Assembly (NCBI GenBank): GCA_027532905.1 | Contig: JAPZUA010000001.1 | Location: forward strand, 273,565-337,564 | Source: Magnetospirillum sp. | GTDB lineage: Bacteria > Pseudomonadota > Alphaproteobacteria > CACIAM-22H2 | DNA length: 64,000 nt | Reading direction: 5' to 3' | In this document: one piece after another, positions 63,803 to 64,000 of the stretch | How the letters are laid out: every line of letters starts with the position of its first letter | How positions within the stretch are numbered: the stretch's first letter is position 1 | Position numbers and translations under genes: made by a program | The notes under the pieces: model-generated | The model's database searches: none | What the model was told of the DNA's origin: nothing | Seen by the model: only the letters and a program-made list of their open reading frames with translations

Positions 63803-64000
63803 ATGTCGAAAAGCAATTGGTCTGAACGGATCAAACCACTCAGCATAGCCCTCATATTGTGCTTTTTCTTCGCCTTACTGGCATTATCCAGTATCGTATT
63901 CATATGTCTGTGGTGGGCCTCAGACGACAACGAAGCAAAACTACAGGCAATCGCCTCACTACTTGGAAACGCATTGGGTATTATCGGTGCTGTATTCGCA
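63803..64000 (+). CDS. Small membrane protein, cut by the window edge
   Basis: Open from ATG 63803 to the end. MSKSNWSERIKPL is followed by a strong membrane helix (SIALILCFFFALLALSSIVF), an acidic loop (WASDDNEAKLQAIAS) and the start of a second helix. AT-rich codon use like the preceding gene. Resembles small phage- or island-borne membrane proteins of unknown role. Confidence 0.6.
   Translation, partial: MSKSNWSERIKPLSIALILCFFFALLALSSIVFICLWWASDDNEAKLQAIASLLGNALGIIGAVFA

Noticed and set aside
1-64000. CRISPR arrays, prophage structural genes, replication origin, riboswitches
   Set aside because: No regularly spaced direct repeats, no capsid/tail genes, and no recognisable riboswitch consensus seen by eye.

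Overview
The window comes from a GC-rich alphaproteobacterium. The right-hand block fits a Rhodospirillales-like genome: octaprenyl diphosphate synthase, a TrmN6-type methyltransferase and an S49 peptidase next to a tRNA-Pro gene. I could not compute a taxonomic placement. The most telling structural feature is an intact tRNA-Pro(CGG) gene (58688-58764, minus strand) plus two further direct copies of its 3' 45 bases at 114-158 and 39294-39338. These are the expected footprint of site-specific integration into the 3' end of the tRNA. They divide almost the whole window into two stacked genomic islands, 39.2 kb and 19.4 kb. No integrase is visible in either, so both look immobilised.

Island 1 (about 114-39293) is a carbohydrate-acid catabolic island. 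From left to right it holds: a lone SDR; a long minus-strand operon (tripartite tricarboxylate TctC-A-B genes, a sugar ABC importer without ATPase, a DUF4432 mutarotase-like protein, two sulfatases, a PHP/DUF3604-type protein, a dienelactone hydrolase-like protein and two Gfo/Idh/MocA oxidoreductases) facing a LysR gene; L-rhamnonate dehydratase (rhmD) divergent from a GntR-led operon (enolase-superfamily dehydratase, a third sulfatase, second TctC-B-A set); a second ATPase-less sugar ABC importer preceded by an aldo/keto reductase, a SAF-domain small subunit, a 3-hydroxyisobutyrate dehydrogenase-like enzyme and a UxaA-type large subunit; a LacI regulator with an unusual SDR; then divergent units with an amidohydrolase-type lactonase, another enolase-superfamily dehydratase, an SMP-30 lactonase, an SDR and an unrecognised 461-residue protein. 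The set reads as uptake, intracellular desulfation, oxidation, delactonisation and dehydration of (probably sulfated) deoxy- or acid sugars.

Island 2 (39294-58687) is a phosphorus-acquisition island: Tat-exported PhoX phosphatase, two AfuABC/PhnSTUV-like ABC importers (one followed by a HAD phosphatase), a Na/Pi cotransporter with a PhoU-like tail and a PhnDCEE-type importer. PHO-box-like repeats lie in front of phoX, in the promoter region shared by the Na/Pi and phnDCEE units, and near the AfuA-like gene. A decayed IS3-type element sits in the middle and a LysR gene near the end.

Right of the tRNA (58765-62666) is the probable chromosomal backbone: a lysozyme-fold transglycosylase, ispB, a TrmN6-like methyltransferase, an S49 peptidase and a small CxxC membrane protein. 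The last 1.3 kb is conspicuously AT-richer. It holds a candidate small RNA with a strong terminator, a SegE-like GIY-YIG nuclease gene interrupted by one in-frame stop, and the start of a small membrane protein cut by the window edge.
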